The notes beneath the pieces are model-generated. The model saw only the letters and a list, made by a program, of their open reading frames with translations. It did no database searches and was not told the origin of the DNA. A DNA stretch of 61,018 bases, from positions 1 to 61,018 of the forward strand of contig NZ_JAAITA010000016.1 in the NCBI RefSeq assembly GCF_013304445.1, read 5' to 3'. The stretch's first letter is position 1, and each line of letters starts with the position of its first letter. The position numbers and the translations under genes are program-made. Source of the stretch: Blautia hansenii. GTDB taxonomy: Bacteria > Bacillota > Clostridia > Lachnospirales > Lachnospiraceae. Below, piece by piece: positions 1 to 7,392 of the stretch.

Positions 1-2
1 AA

Positions 3-48
3 AGCCCTTTTGAGGGCTAATATCAAACCACCAGTTGAACTGGTGGTT
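3..48. repeat. Two adjacent hairpins, possible IS200/IS605-type end
   Basis: Two perfect inverted repeats lie side by side: AGCCCT/AGGGCT (3-8 and 13-18) and an 11-bp pair AACCACCAGTT/AACTGGTGGTT (26-36 and 38-48) around a single base. Small hairpins like these form the ends of IS200/IS605 elements. No TnpA or TnpB gene is visible here, so this assignment is inference. They abut the integrase fragment that follows. Confidence 0.4.
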
Positions 49-201
49 GCTGACTTAGATGAACCAATCAATCATCAGCTACAGAGAACAAACCACATGG
101 AATATCACATCGAATCTACAAAAACGAATGCGGGAACAAGAAAACTTCCGATGACATAAGATGTGTATGAAATGTTCAAAATCAATATGTTGCAGGATTA
201 A
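46..201 (+). pseudogene. Tn916-type tyrosine integrase fragment
   Basis: The frame reads ADLDEPINHQLQRT followed by MEYHIESTKTNAGTRKLPM. This matches the middle of the intact integrase at 3950-5212, which reads NVNHQLQRTREMKYI and STKTTSGTRLLPM. An in-frame TAA at 157-159 sits where the intact protein has a glutamate-like position, and translation then continues as DVYEMFK before a second stop at 199-201. Both catalytic flanks (the Arg region and the HxxR/Tyr region) are missing. It is therefore a dead internal piece of a second, related integrase, not an allele of the intact one. Confidence 0.75.
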
Positions 202-684
202 CCGACCTGCTTTTGAATTTGGAGGTCGCCTATGCTTTTTTAACCCTGTCATTGGTTCCGACATTGACAGGGGGATACATACGAAAGCTGGACATGAGCT
301 GCTTGTGGCAAGGCAGAAAGTTGGCTGCATTGAGTTCGGTGATGAGGTTATCACTCGGCGTTGAAATTTGTGTCTGATTTAGATATTCTAAATAATAATA
401 TGCTAGAGAAATCATTGAAAATGGATGTGTGAATGGTTCTTGGTTAAAGCAAGATAATTAATATTTGCCTTATCACCACAGTAGTAACACACCCCCATTC
501 TTACTACGTTTTTACTACTTTTGACGGCCTCAATATGCCACATTTTGCCTCGTTTTGCTTATTCTGTGATTGCTTTAACAATCTCAGCGGCAGCTACATA
601 CTTGGCAAATCGCGGCAAAGCAGGGCAAACTAACGCAACAGGCAGCAGGAAGAACTTTTACAACGATTTTACAACTTTTGAAAG
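202..684. other. Degenerate accessory DNA, no supported gene
   Basis: Short open frames occur on both strands, but none has a ribosome site, a recognisable family or a sensible length. The sequence is AT-rich and probably consists of mobile-element debris joined to the upstream region of the RelA/SpoT-domain gene. A TTGAAA (678-683) and a TAAAAT (698-703) lie 14 bp apart near the end, too close for a convincing promoter. Confidence 0.4.
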
Positions 685-747
685 ATGCTCCGATATGATA
701 AAATACAAGGAAAAGTTAATAAAAATATCTGTGTAGGAGATGAGGTT

Positions 748-1374
748 TTGATAGAAGATATTTTGAAAAAAGATGGATTGTCCATAGAAAAATTAAAGAA
801 GCTTTCATATCGTTCCAATCTAGGCATTCATTTGAAAAAGAATTTGCATTATTTTGATAAGGAAGCTTTGTTTGAAGAATTAGATAAGATTAATGAGTGG
901 TATGATTCTTGTAGCATTTTACATGATATTGCAACAGATTATAGAATTAAGAGCATACAGTCTGCTCGGTTAAAATATGAACGATATTTTCCGGATCATC
1001 AGGCAAGAAAAGTTTTTGATGATATGTTAGGTTTTCGGGCATTATGTGATAATTATGAAGAGATTTTGACTCTTAGAAATTGTGAAAATCTTCGTATGGC
1101 TGATATGTCAGAAGGAAAAGCACATGACGATGGATATAGAGGAATTCATGTCTATTTTCAATTAAGTAATTATCACTATCCTATAGAAATTCAGTACAAT
1201 ACATATTATGACCGGCAATTAAATAACTGGCTTCATAAATATGTATATAAACGCAATTATGACAATTGGATTGGTTGTTCGTTGCGAAAAGAATATGAAA
1301 GTGGTAGAATCAGAACAGAAAATGAGTTCAAGGAGGTGTTGGAGCGTGTGTTATCTGATTGCAAAAAAAATTAA
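748..1374 (+). CDS. RelA/SpoT-domain nucleotidyltransferase-like protein
   Basis: The protein keeps the order of motifs of the RelA/SpoT (p)ppGpp synthetase fold. RIKSIQS (about residues 66-72) fits the RxKxxxS substrate loop, DDMLGFRA (about 91-98) fits the conserved DxxGxR strand, and PIEIQYNT (about 145-152) carries the Glu of the EIQ catalytic motif. There is no HD hydrolase, TGS or ACT domain, so it is a stand-alone small alarmone-synthetase-like enzyme of about 208 residues. TTG at 748 is chosen because GGAG (736-739) precedes it; an ATG at 685 would add 21 residues without a ribosome site. The next gene overlaps its 3' end. Small RelA-like proteins in mobile DNA can be housekeeping-like or toxins (toxSAS). 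Substrate is unknown here. Confidence 0.7.
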   Translation: MIEDILKKDGLSIEKLKKLSYRSNLGIHLKKNLHYFDKEALFEELDKINEWYDSCSILHDIATDYRIKSIQSARLKYERYFPDHQARKVFDDMLGFRALCDNYEEILTLRNCENLRMADMSEGKAHDDGYRGIHVYFQLSNYHYPIEIQYNTYYDRQLNNWLHKYVYKRNYDNWIGCSLRKEYESGRIRTENEFKEVLERVLSDCKKN

Positions 1375-1570
1375 TGATATTGGCTGTTTGGCTTTACAGA
1401 CGGCTCACGGTCAGCATTTAGTGGATTTTAAGAGAAAGTTAATTGCCGAAATAGGAACGGATAAAGTGCAACTAGTTACAATTAGCCGCCCATCAGCATA
1501 TGGAGAATATGAACCGTATCGGTTTGTTGATACAGAGCAGGAATTTGAGCAGGCAGTGAAAAGATTATAA
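1346..1570 (+). CDS. Small conserved protein (DUF6718-like), overlapping the RelA-like gene
   Basis: A 74-residue protein begins MCYLIAKKINDIGCLALQT and contains VQLVTISRPSAYGEYEPY. I recall this pattern for DUF6718 proteins of Clostridia, function unknown; the family name is from memory. The start is GTG at 1346 because a perfect AAGGAGG lies at 1330-1336, inside the upstream gene. The reading frames overlap by 29 bases, so translation is probably coupled. There are no membrane segments or signal peptide. The tight pairing with a nucleotidyltransferase makes an antitoxin or regulatory partner role conceivable, but nothing in the sequence proves it. Confidence 0.65.
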   Translation: MCYLIAKKINDIGCLALQTAHGQHLVDFKRKLIAEIGTDKVQLVTISRPSAYGEYEPYRFVDTEQEFEQAVKRL

Positions 1571-1858
1571 TTGCTTATGTGTAGACCGTTGACTTGATAA
1601 CAAGAATTGATTGTTTGCCACGGCAGGGTGAACGGACTACCGAATGTGTAGTGAAAAGTCGCGCAGAACTGGGCATAGTACGGCAGTCATAGTGCCACGG
1701 AACTACTGAAAGACTACTTCTCAGGCGAGTTAAAGTGGATTGTGTAACAGTTATCGTTAAGAGAGTATATATAGAAGTGAACCCCTTGGGGAAATCGTTA
1801 AAAGGGTTCTACGGGGAGACTACTACAGGTGAGAGTTAAGTGAATATTTGAGAGAGGA
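1571..1858 (+). other. Gene-free stretch with RNA-like structure
   Basis: No open frame is supported. The segment is richer in short complementary runs than its surroundings, for example GAACCC (about 1779) with GGGTTC (about 1803). It ends next to a terminator-like hairpin. The texture resembles the 5' part of a group II intron, but no domain V or maturase gene is visible, so I do not assign it to a family. Confidence 0.25.
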
Positions 1859-1885
1859 ACGTCCTGCAAGTGTGGGGCGTTTTTT
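1859..1885 (+). terminator. Rho-independent terminator-like hairpin
   Basis: ACG..CC at 1859-1864 pairs imperfectly with GG..CGT ending at 1880, followed by six T residues. It would end transcripts crossing the RelA-like/small-protein pair and the RNA-like stretch. Confidence 0.5.
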
Positions 1886-2257
1886 GATAATCGTGCATTA
1901 ATGTGAATTACAATGTAATAAAAAAGATGAATGAGTAGGGTTGTTTGAACCGGTGAAATGGATGAGATTTACTAACGAAAACGCTGACTTGAAATTTTAA
2001 ATTCCAGTGCAGTGGTAAATTCCACCGGACATTAAAATTCCTTGATTTTATTGAATTATAATGAGCAAAATCTTTAGATAACTGGTATAATTAAGCTGAC
2101 TTTTCATAAAATATCTGAGTTTATGACATGGAAAAGAGTAAACGCAAAATAGCAAGTACCTGTTCAAAATCATCCAATGTGAGATAATAGACTCATCACT
2201 ACAAAGTCCAAATAGTTTAGTACTCAACTTTTTAGACTTTATCACAGGAGGTGAGTC
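1886..2257. other. Mobile-element debris without intact gene
   Basis: AT-rich sequence between the hairpin and the truncated IS66 tnpA. It contains the first copy of the 55-bp repeat (2137-2191). A 73-codon minus-strand frame (2048-2269) lacks a ribosome site and any family resemblance, so it is not called. The only other signal is the AGGAGG serving the tnpA fragment at 2246-2251. Confidence 0.4.
2137..2191. repeat. 55-bp exact direct repeat, copy 1
   Basis: These 55 bases are identical and in the same orientation to 60964-61018, the last bases of the window. Read on the minus strand both encode YYLTLDDFEQVLAILRLL. Here the frame then diverges to FSMS and a stop, and an in-frame stop also lies just upstream. 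This copy is therefore a broken internal fragment of the gene whose 3' end is at 60897-61018. Confidence 0.9.
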
Positions 2258-2377
2258 ATGAAATCTCACACAAGTTTAGTTGCACAGCAAATCCGTCTGA
2301 GTGAATGGGCTGATCTGGTCAGAGACTGTCTGTTATTCAGCAAATTAAACACTGCCTCTTCCGTCACATTAAAATAG
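2258..2377 (+). pseudogene. tnpA: IS66-family TnpA N-terminal fragment
   Basis: An AGGAGG at 2246-2251 leads into ATG at 2258. The first 24 residues, MKSHTSLVAQQIRLSEWADL then VRDC, match what I know of the N-terminus of the small IS66 accessory protein TnpA. The similarity stops abruptly after VRDC and a foreign tail of 15 residues ends at TAG. The helix-turn-helix core that follows in intact TnpA is missing. The break coincides with the start of the next transposon remnant (about 2331), so insertion is the likely cause. Confidence 0.65.
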
Positions 2378-2449
2378 ATCTTTTATAGTGCCTGACAACG
2401 GTATCAATCACATAGTTTTGGACGATTCCGTCACACTGTTTTATGTAAA

Positions 2450-2483
2450 AAACCATCATGCAGATTATTTTACATGATGGTTT
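2450..2483 (-). terminator. Hairpin downstream of the truncated ATPase
   Basis: A perfect 11-bp inverted repeat, AAACCATCATG (2450-2460) and CATGATGGTTT (2473-2483), lies seven bases past the stop of the minus-strand ATPase fragment. On the minus strand it is followed by a T-rich run, as expected for an intrinsic terminator. Confidence 0.65.
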
Positions 2484-2489
2484 CTAAAG

Positions 2490-3116
2490 TTATCCGAGCT
2501 CGCAGTCATTGATTGCCTGCATGACGGCATCGGCGGTTATGATATTTAAATTTGAGCTGTTTCCAACCAGCAGACTTGCATTACACAGCTTGTTGATCAT
2601 ACGTGGAGTTCCATTCGCTGCATTGAGGAGCGCTTCCAGTGCATTCTCTTCGAATACCGTTTGTGTGCATCCTGCGCCATTCAGCTTGGCAGTAACATAG
2701 GAATGTCCTTCTGCTTTTGTCATACCTTCCAGGTTATAATTCATGACAATCCTCTGGCGGAAAGGTTCGTGGATGCTCAGGCGCAGGGTGCTGTTGAGCT
2801 GTGGCAGACCAGAAAGAAGAACAACCGCCCGGTCTTTGGAATCCATTTCAAAGTTGAACAGCATTTTTAAGTCATTGAGCACTGCGTTTCCAATATAGTT
2901 CGCTTCATCTATGATGATGACAGGCGTCTGTCGTTTCTCAAGTACGAGACGGTTGATCTCATCCTGGATGATCTTGAAGTTATCGGTCTTGCGGAATGCA
3001 GGCTGAGCTCCGAGCTCAGTGGCAAGGTTCCGGTAAAAATCATTTACAGTTAGGGTAGAAAGACTGGAGTAAACCACTTTATAAAGGGAAGTGTTCAGTC
3101 CTGAGGAAGTCAGAGT
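2490..3116 (-). pseudogene. 5'-truncated ExeA/TniB-like transposition ATPase
   Basis: The remaining frame keeps a Walker B motif, TPVIIIDEANYI, a sensor-1-like VVLLSGLPQL and the arginine-containing HEPFRQRI, in the order found in ExeA/TniB/IstB-type AAA+ ATPases that assist transposases. The N-terminal Walker A (GxGKT) region is missing: upstream of SSGLNTSLYKVVY the frame runs into unrelated sequence at about 3115. Without Walker A it cannot be a functional ATPase. A GTG at 3077 could start a 195-residue product, but this is probably incidental. It is the sole gene of the transposon remnant. Confidence 0.7.
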
Positions 3117-3557
3117 GATTACCGTTCCCTGGGATCCATTGATATCGCAGCGGCAGTACGAAGCATCTTATTTGTAGAAAAGGTGGAAAAAGAGAAGGAA
3201 CAGGATATCCGAGTGGTATATCAGCAAAAGGATTCTCTTGCTAAGAAGGAAAATCCGGTAGCGTTTTCTTTAGGAGAAGAAGGCTTAAAATGGTTAGGAG
3301 AATACGATATATCCATTGAAGATCTGCTGATGGGGAAAGCAGGAACGAAAAAGGAAACGAAACTGGAAAAGGCACAGAAGTTGATTCTGGAGTTATTAAC
3401 CAAACGGAAAGTAATGTGTTTAGAAGAATTAGAGGCAGAACTACTAGCCTATGGGATTTCTTCCAGAACAGGAAGAGATGCAAGAAAGCAATTGGAAAGT
3501 AGATTAAGCTATGACTGGTGTCAGGGAAGAAAAACAGTTGCGTTAATCACAGAATAA
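3117..3557 (+). pseudogene. C-terminal fragment of a RepA-like helicase/primase ATPase
   Basis: The frame opens without a start codon and reads YRSLGSIDIAAAVRSILFVEK, then VVYQQKDSLA and PVAFSL. These fit the end of the RecA-like fold of RepA/DnaB-type ATPases carried by integrative elements, including the GSIDI signature. About 120 further residues form a charged, helical tail. All nucleotide-binding motifs lie upstream of the break and are gone. The junction with the oppositely oriented transposon remnant is at about 3110-3120. The family assignment comes from motif memory. Confidence 0.55.
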
Positions 3558-3561
3558 AAGA

Positions 3562-3629
3562 TGACATTGGCAAAAAAATACTTTGGCATTGGCAGTCTTT
3601 ATAGATACCTTTGCCAGCCGCCAATGTCA
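3562..3629. repeat. 10-bp inverted repeat upstream of xis
   Basis: TGACATTGGC (3562-3571) is repeated inverted as GCCAATGTCA (3620-3629), with a further TTGGCATTGGC between them. It lies between the ATPase fragment and the excisionase start. It could be a transcript attenuator or a recombination-protein binding site; there is no T-tail that would make it a clear terminator. Confidence 0.55.
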
Positions 3630-3659
3630 AAAACAAAGATAATAGAAGGAGGCATACAA

Positions 3660-3863
3660 ATGACAAGTTATGATATACCTTATTGGAAGAAGTATACATT
3701 ATCCATTGAAGAGGCAGCATCCTATTTTCGTATTGGAGAAGGAAAGCTTCGTAAGTTAGTCAGTGACAATCCAAATGCAGAGTATTTGCTTTGGAATGGG
3801 AATCGTGTACAGATAAAACGAACAAGATTTGAAAAATTTATTGATACACTCAGTGCGATATAA
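3660..3863 (+). CDS. xis: Excisionase, Tn916 Xis family
   Basis: A 67-residue basic protein, [20 protein letters not shown] onward, has the winged-helix excisionase pattern ([20 protein letters not shown]) and ends in a basic recognition segment ([11 protein letters not shown]). Such proteins bind the arms of the element and bias the neighbouring integrase towards excision. The start is fixed by AAGGAGG at 3646-3652; the open frame runs further upstream without a second ribosome site. It lies 86 bp before int in the usual xis-int order of Tn916/CTn-type elements. No relaxation or conjugation genes accompany it, so excision would at most mobilise a short remnant. Confidence 0.85.
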   Translation: MTSYDIPYWKKYTLSIEEAASYFRIGEGKLRKLVSDNPNAEYLLWNGNRVQIKRTRFEKFIDTLSAI

Positions 3864-3949
3864 AATGAAATTTAAAAGAAGGAGGTGTTCGAATTAGGGG
3901 TTACATGATATACTAACAATATCATGTTGCGTCCCCTTGGAGGTAGGAT

Positions 3950-5212
3950 ATGATTTCAAAGAGACGTGATGATAAAGGCAGAGTTCTCCAGCAAGGAGAA
4001 TGGCAGGAACCAAGTGGACGTTACCGCTATAAATATACAGATTCACTTGGTAAGCGTAAAATATTATATAGTTGGAGATTGACAGAAGCAGATAAGATGC
4101 CGGAAGGTAAACGGGCAGATCTTTCTCTCAGGGAAAAAGAAAGAAAAGTTCAGTCCTTACAGATGCAAGGGATTACAGGAAGTAACATTACAGTGCTTGA
4201 ACTTGTGGAACGATATCTTTCCCTGAAAACAGGAGTAAAGCATAATACTTTAGCGAATTACAAATTTGTGGTGAATGTATTGAAAAAGGAAGAATTCGCT
4301 TATAAGAAAGTGGATGATGTGAAACTTTCTGACGCAAAGATTTTTCTGATAAAACTACAAAGAGATGGTAGAGGATATAGTTCCATTCATTCCATCAGAG
4401 GTGTTTTAAGACCTGCTTTTCAAATGGCTGTGGATGATGACTTGATTCTAAAAAATCCATTTGGATTTGAATTAGGTACAGTACTTGTTAATGACAGTCA
4501 GAAAAGACACGCTGTTTCTCCGGAAGATGAAGCAAAATTTCTCGAGTTTGTAAAGAATGATCCACATTATAATCAGTATTATGATGCATTTTATATCTTA
4601 TTCAAGACAGGTCTTAGAATATCTGAATTTTGTGGGCTTACTGTAAAAGACTTGGACTTTAAAGAAGATATTATCAATGTGAATCATCAGTTGCAAAGAA
4701 CTCGAGAAATGAAGTATATCATCGTATCTACAAAGACAACAAGTGGTACTCGGTTACTTCCAATGGAAGCGGATGTAAAAGAGGCATTTCTTCGAATCTT
4801 GAAGAATAGAAGGAAACCAAAACGTGAGCCAATGGTAGACGGATATGGAGGATTTCTGTTTCTGGACAAGAATGGAAGGCCAATGGTTGCACTTCATTGG
4901 GAAAAGTACATGCAGCATGCAAGAGAAAAATATAATCGTGAGAATTTGTTGCAATTGCCGCCAGTTACTCCACATATATGCAGGCATACTTATTGTACAA
5001 ATATGGCCAATTCAGGGATGAACCCAAAGACACTGCAATATCTGATGGGGCATTCAGATGTATCTGTAACACTTAATATTTATACGCATACCGGCTATGA
5101 TGATGCAAAGAAAGAACTTGCCAGATTAAAAGAAGCAAGGGATGAACTGGAAAAGAAAAAGTTTATAACCCAAAAACATGCACAAACAACTCATGTAAGC
5201 CTTATCTCATAA
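3950..5212 (+). CDS. int: Tyrosine recombinase (integrase), Tn916 family
   Basis: A full-length 420-residue integrase. It has an N-terminal arm-binding domain (WQEPSGRYRYKYTDSLGKRK), a core-binding SAM-like domain around residues 85-180, and a catalytic domain with Arg in TGLRISEFCGL, Lys in KTTSGTRLLP, HxxR in PHICRHTYC, His in LMGHSDVSVT and the nucleophile Tyr in LNIYTH. All active-site residues of the family are present, so it is probably functional. GGAGGTAGG precedes ATG 3950. It would integrate or excise a circular element with Xis. The rest of a conjugative module is missing on its left side. Confidence 0.93.
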   Translation: MISKRRDDKGRVLQQGEWQEPSGRYRYKYTDSLGKRKILYSWRLTEADKMPEGKRADLSLREKERKVQSLQMQGITGSNITVLELVERYLSLKTGVKHNTLANYKFVVNVLKKEEFAYKKVDDVKLSDAKIFLIKLQRDGRGYSSIHSIRGVLRPAFQMAVDDDLILKNPFGFELGTVLVNDSQKRHAVSPEDEAKFLEFVKNDPHYNQYYDAFYILFKTGLRISEFCGLTVKDLDFKEDIINVNHQLQRTREMKYIIVSTKTTSGTRLLPMEADVKEAFLRILKNRRKPKREPMVDGYGGFLFLDKNGRPMVALHWEKYMQHAREKYNRENLLQLPPVTPHICRHTYCTNMANSGMNPKTLQYLMGHSDVSVTLNIYTHTGYDDAKKELARLKEARDELEKKKFITQKHAQTTHVSLIS

Positions 5213-5372
5213 GGAATTTGGGACTTTAAAAATAACCCATTTGTACCACAAATGCCCGAAAAAACATGAGAAAATACAAGAATTTATAAGAAAAAGAACC
5301 TTTCAAGTAAAAAATGCACAAAGGCTGAAAAGCCAGTATTTATAAGGCTTTGAGAGGATATGAGGAGATAAA

Positions 5373-5861
5373 ATGGAGAAAATAAAGGTACTATTTATTT
5401 GCCACGGCAACATCTGTCGCAGCCCCATGGCAGAATTCATTTTAAAAGACATGGTGCAGGCCCAGGGCCTTGCGTCTCAGTTTGAAATCGCCTCTGCCGC
5501 TACCAGCACCGAAGAAATCTGGAACGGTATCGGCAATCCGGTGTATCCGCCGGCCAGGGAGGAACTGGCCCGTCACAGTATTTCCTGTGAAGGTAAAAGA
5601 GCCGTGCAGTTAAAGAAGTCAGATTATGACAAGTACGACTATCTTATCGGCATGGACACCATGAACATTCGCAACATAGAGAAAATCACCGGACACAGAG
5701 GCGGAAAAATCAAAATGTTGCTGGAATACACAGGTAGCACAGCTTCTGTCATAGACCCCTGGTACAGCAGAAAATTTGATGATACATACCGAGACATCGT
5801 AACCGGCTGTAAGGCCTTTTTGGAATACCTGCAAAAACAGGGAAAAATAGAAGAATCCTGA
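5373..5861 (+). CDS. Low-molecular-weight protein tyrosine phosphatase
   Basis: The P-loop CHGNICRS occupies residues 10-17, with nucleophile Cys10 and Arg16. The general acid is Asp128 in the DPWY motif near the C-terminus. Length (162 residues) is normal for the family, which removes phosphate from protein tyrosines (or arginines) in the cytoplasm. AGGAG lies upstream of the ATG. G+C rises sharply relative to the integrase region, marking the return to chromosomal backbone. Substrate unknown; there are no tyrosine kinase or capsule genes nearby, so it may act in general regulation. Confidence 0.9.
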   Translation: MEKIKVLFICHGNICRSPMAEFILKDMVQAQGLASQFEIASAATSTEEIWNGIGNPVYPPAREELARHSISCEGKRAVQLKKSDYDKYDYLIGMDTMNIRNIEKITGHRGGKIKMLLEYTGSTASVIDPWYSRKFDDTYRDIVTGCKAFLEYLQKQGKIEES

Positions 5862-5871
5862 GTACAGGAAT

Positions 5872-6588
5872 TTATTTTTGAAAACTGCTTTCGTTTTCTC
5901 GAAGAGCTTCAAAAGTAAGCCGGGCAATGGCCTTTGCGCCGTAGGCATCCGGATGCACGCCGTCCAGGAGAAAGTATTCCGGGTGCGTCCGGGTGTAGGC
6001 ATGTACATCAATGACAGGCAGATGCTCTTCTTCTCCAAGTTCTTTTACAGCATTGGATACCAAATCTGCCACGTCAGCCTGCATTTTGTAGCCGTTAGCG
6101 GGTTTGAAACTCTCCGGAAAAATAGTGGCCGGTGTCATGAGATAAATCTGAGGCTGGCTTTTCAGAGAACGGTAGTGGGCAATCAATTCCCGGTAGTCTG
6201 CCAGGAAATTTTCCGTTCCCGTCCAATTATAGGGCTTGGTATCATTGGTGCCCAGCATAATCAGCACGATATTTGGCTGAAAAGCAGAGCTTTCCTGAAA
6301 AGCAGGGTGATTCCAATAAGGGAAATTTCCGCTTTTTTGCAGTGTGTATCCACTGGCGCCGAAATTCCCCACCAGATAGTCGCTGCCCAAAAACAGCTGT
6401 AGCTGGGCTGGATAGGAATTGAGGAAATTGTCTTCAATTTTGGCTCCATAGGTAATGCTGTCACCCACGCAGGCCACCCGTATGGCAAAGTTTTTTTGCA
6501 AAGCGGAAAGCAGAATTGGCGAGGTGGTTATGAGAAAAAGAATCAAAATCAGGAAAATGGATTTTATTTTTTGATGTTTAGCTTTCAT
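5872..6588 (-). CDS. SGNH/GDSL-type lipase or esterase, membrane-anchored or secreted
   Basis: After a hydrophobic N-terminal segment (residues 9-30) the protein shows the SGNH blocks: GDSITYG with catalytic Ser44, a Gly in NFGASGY, LGTNDT, and DGVHPDAYG with the Asp and His. Members hydrolyse ester bonds on lipids or acylated glycans. The start is ATG at 6588 because AAGGAG precedes it; a longer frame to 6654 has no ribosome site. It converges with the phosphatase gene, ten bases apart, and is divergent from the Crp/Fnr gene. A single N-terminal anchor suggests action outside the membrane. Confidence 0.8.
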   Translation of the reverse strand: MKAKHQKIKSIFLILILFLITTSPILLSALQKNFAIRVACVGDSITYGAKIEDNFLNSYPAQLQLFLGSDYLVGNFGASGYTLQKSGNFPYWNHPAFQESSAFQPNIVLIMLGTNDTKPYNWTGTENFLADYRELIAHYRSLKSQPQIYLMTPATIFPESFKPANGYKMQADVADLVSNAVKELGEEEHLPVIDVHAYTRTHPEYFLLDGVHPDAYGAKAIARLTFEALRENESSFQK

Positions 6589-6667
6589 AAGCGACTCCTT
6601 TGCTGTATGCTTAGTTATAGAGATAATTGTAAAAGGTGTTGATAAAAAATACAAGGCAGGGATACAA

Positions 6668-7336
6668 ATGAATGAGAAGAAAGAAGAAATTTTGCGAAAA
6701 AAATCGTTTTGGGAACATTTGACGGAGATTCAGAAAGAATTGCTGCTTCGGGAATCCCGGATTGTCCGGTATCAGGCCGGTGACAGCATTTATTCCAGCG
6801 TAAGAGAATGTCTGGGGGCTGTGTTTATTCTGGAGGGAATTATGCGGACATACCTGCTTTCCGATGAGGGGAAAGAGGTGACAATTTATCGTCTGCGGGA
6901 AGGGGATTGCTGTATATTGGCAGCTTCCTGCGTGCTTTCTGCCATTACTTTTGACGTGGAAATTGAAGCGCAGACGGAGTGTGCGGCTCTGGTGATTCCA
7001 GCGGGGCTTCTGGCGGCCATGTCCAGGGAGAATGTATATATGGACAACTTTATGTATAAAGAAGCGGCAAAGCGTTTTTCCGATGTGGTGGAGGCTTTGC
7101 AGCAGATGATTTTTTTAAGTCTGACCCAGAGAGTGGTTTCTTTTCTGTTAGATGAATCTGCCAAAATAGGTTCTTCCAGCATTGCTATGACTCATGAAGA
7201 GATTGCAAAAATCATTGGGAGTGCCAGAGAAGCCGTGAGCCGGACTTTGAAACAACTGGCCAAGACCGGTTCGATTTCTTTGAATCGGGGAGAAATTAAA
7301 CTAGAGAGAAAAGAATCACTCTATCAGCTTTTGTAA
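6668..7336 (+). CDS. Crp/Fnr-family transcription regulator
   Basis: A 222-residue protein with an N-terminal cyclic-nucleotide-binding beta-roll (residues about 20-125, for example GAVFILEGIMRTYLL and EGDCCILAASC) and a C-terminal winged helix with THEEIAKIIGSAREAVSRTL as helix-turn-helix. Two cysteines lie close together in DCCILAASC, but the classical four-Cys Fnr cluster is missing, so an iron-sulphur sensor cannot be claimed. It lies upstream of convergent thioredoxin genes and divergent from the lipase gene. Its last codons form half of a long inverted repeat (7314-7359). Confidence 0.85.
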   Translation: MNEKKEEILRKKSFWEHLTEIQKELLLRESRIVRYQAGDSIYSSVRECLGAVFILEGIMRTYLLSDEGKEVTIYRLREGDCCILAASCVLSAITFDVEIEAQTECAALVIPAGLLAAMSRENVYMDNFMYKEAAKRFSDVVEALQQMIFLSLTQRVVSFLLDESAKIGSSSIAMTHEEIAKIIGSAREAVSRTLKQLAKTGSISLNRGEIKLERKESLYQLL

Positions 7337-7359
7337 ACATAAAAGCTGATAGAGTGATT
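7314..7359. repeat. Perfect 19-bp inverted repeat across the stop codon
   Basis: Arms 7314-7332 and 7341-7359 are exact reverse complements separated by eight bases that contain the TAA stop of the Crp/Fnr gene. Only three T residues follow on the plus strand and no T-run follows on the minus strand, so it is an atypical terminator. It may act bidirectionally between the convergent regulator and trxA, or stabilise the mRNA end. Confidence 0.85.
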
Positions 7360-7392
7360 TCCGGCACTTATGCAGGGAAAGTTGCTGCAGAT

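Larger units (their letters stand above)
2331..3116 (-). mobile_element. Remnant of a transposon with an ExeA/TniB-type ATPase
   Basis: The element begins near TGTTATTCAG (2331), where the IS66 tnpA frame is cut. TTCCGTCACA is repeated at 2359-2368 and 2426-2435 in the same orientation, 67 bp apart. That layout suits repeated transposase-binding sites at the end of a Tn7/Tn5053/IS21-like element. The only gene left is the truncated ATPase transcribed towards this end. The other end is lost at a junction with an unrelated ATPase gene at about 3110-3120. No transposase gene remains. Confidence 0.55.

Noticed and set aside
161-415. Overlapping short frames on both strands
   Set aside because: No ribosome site, no family resemblance, and they overlap the dead integrase fragment.
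2048-2269. 73-codon minus-strand frame over the 55-bp repeat
   Set aside because: The repeat codes in a different frame in the second copy, so this frame is a shadow.
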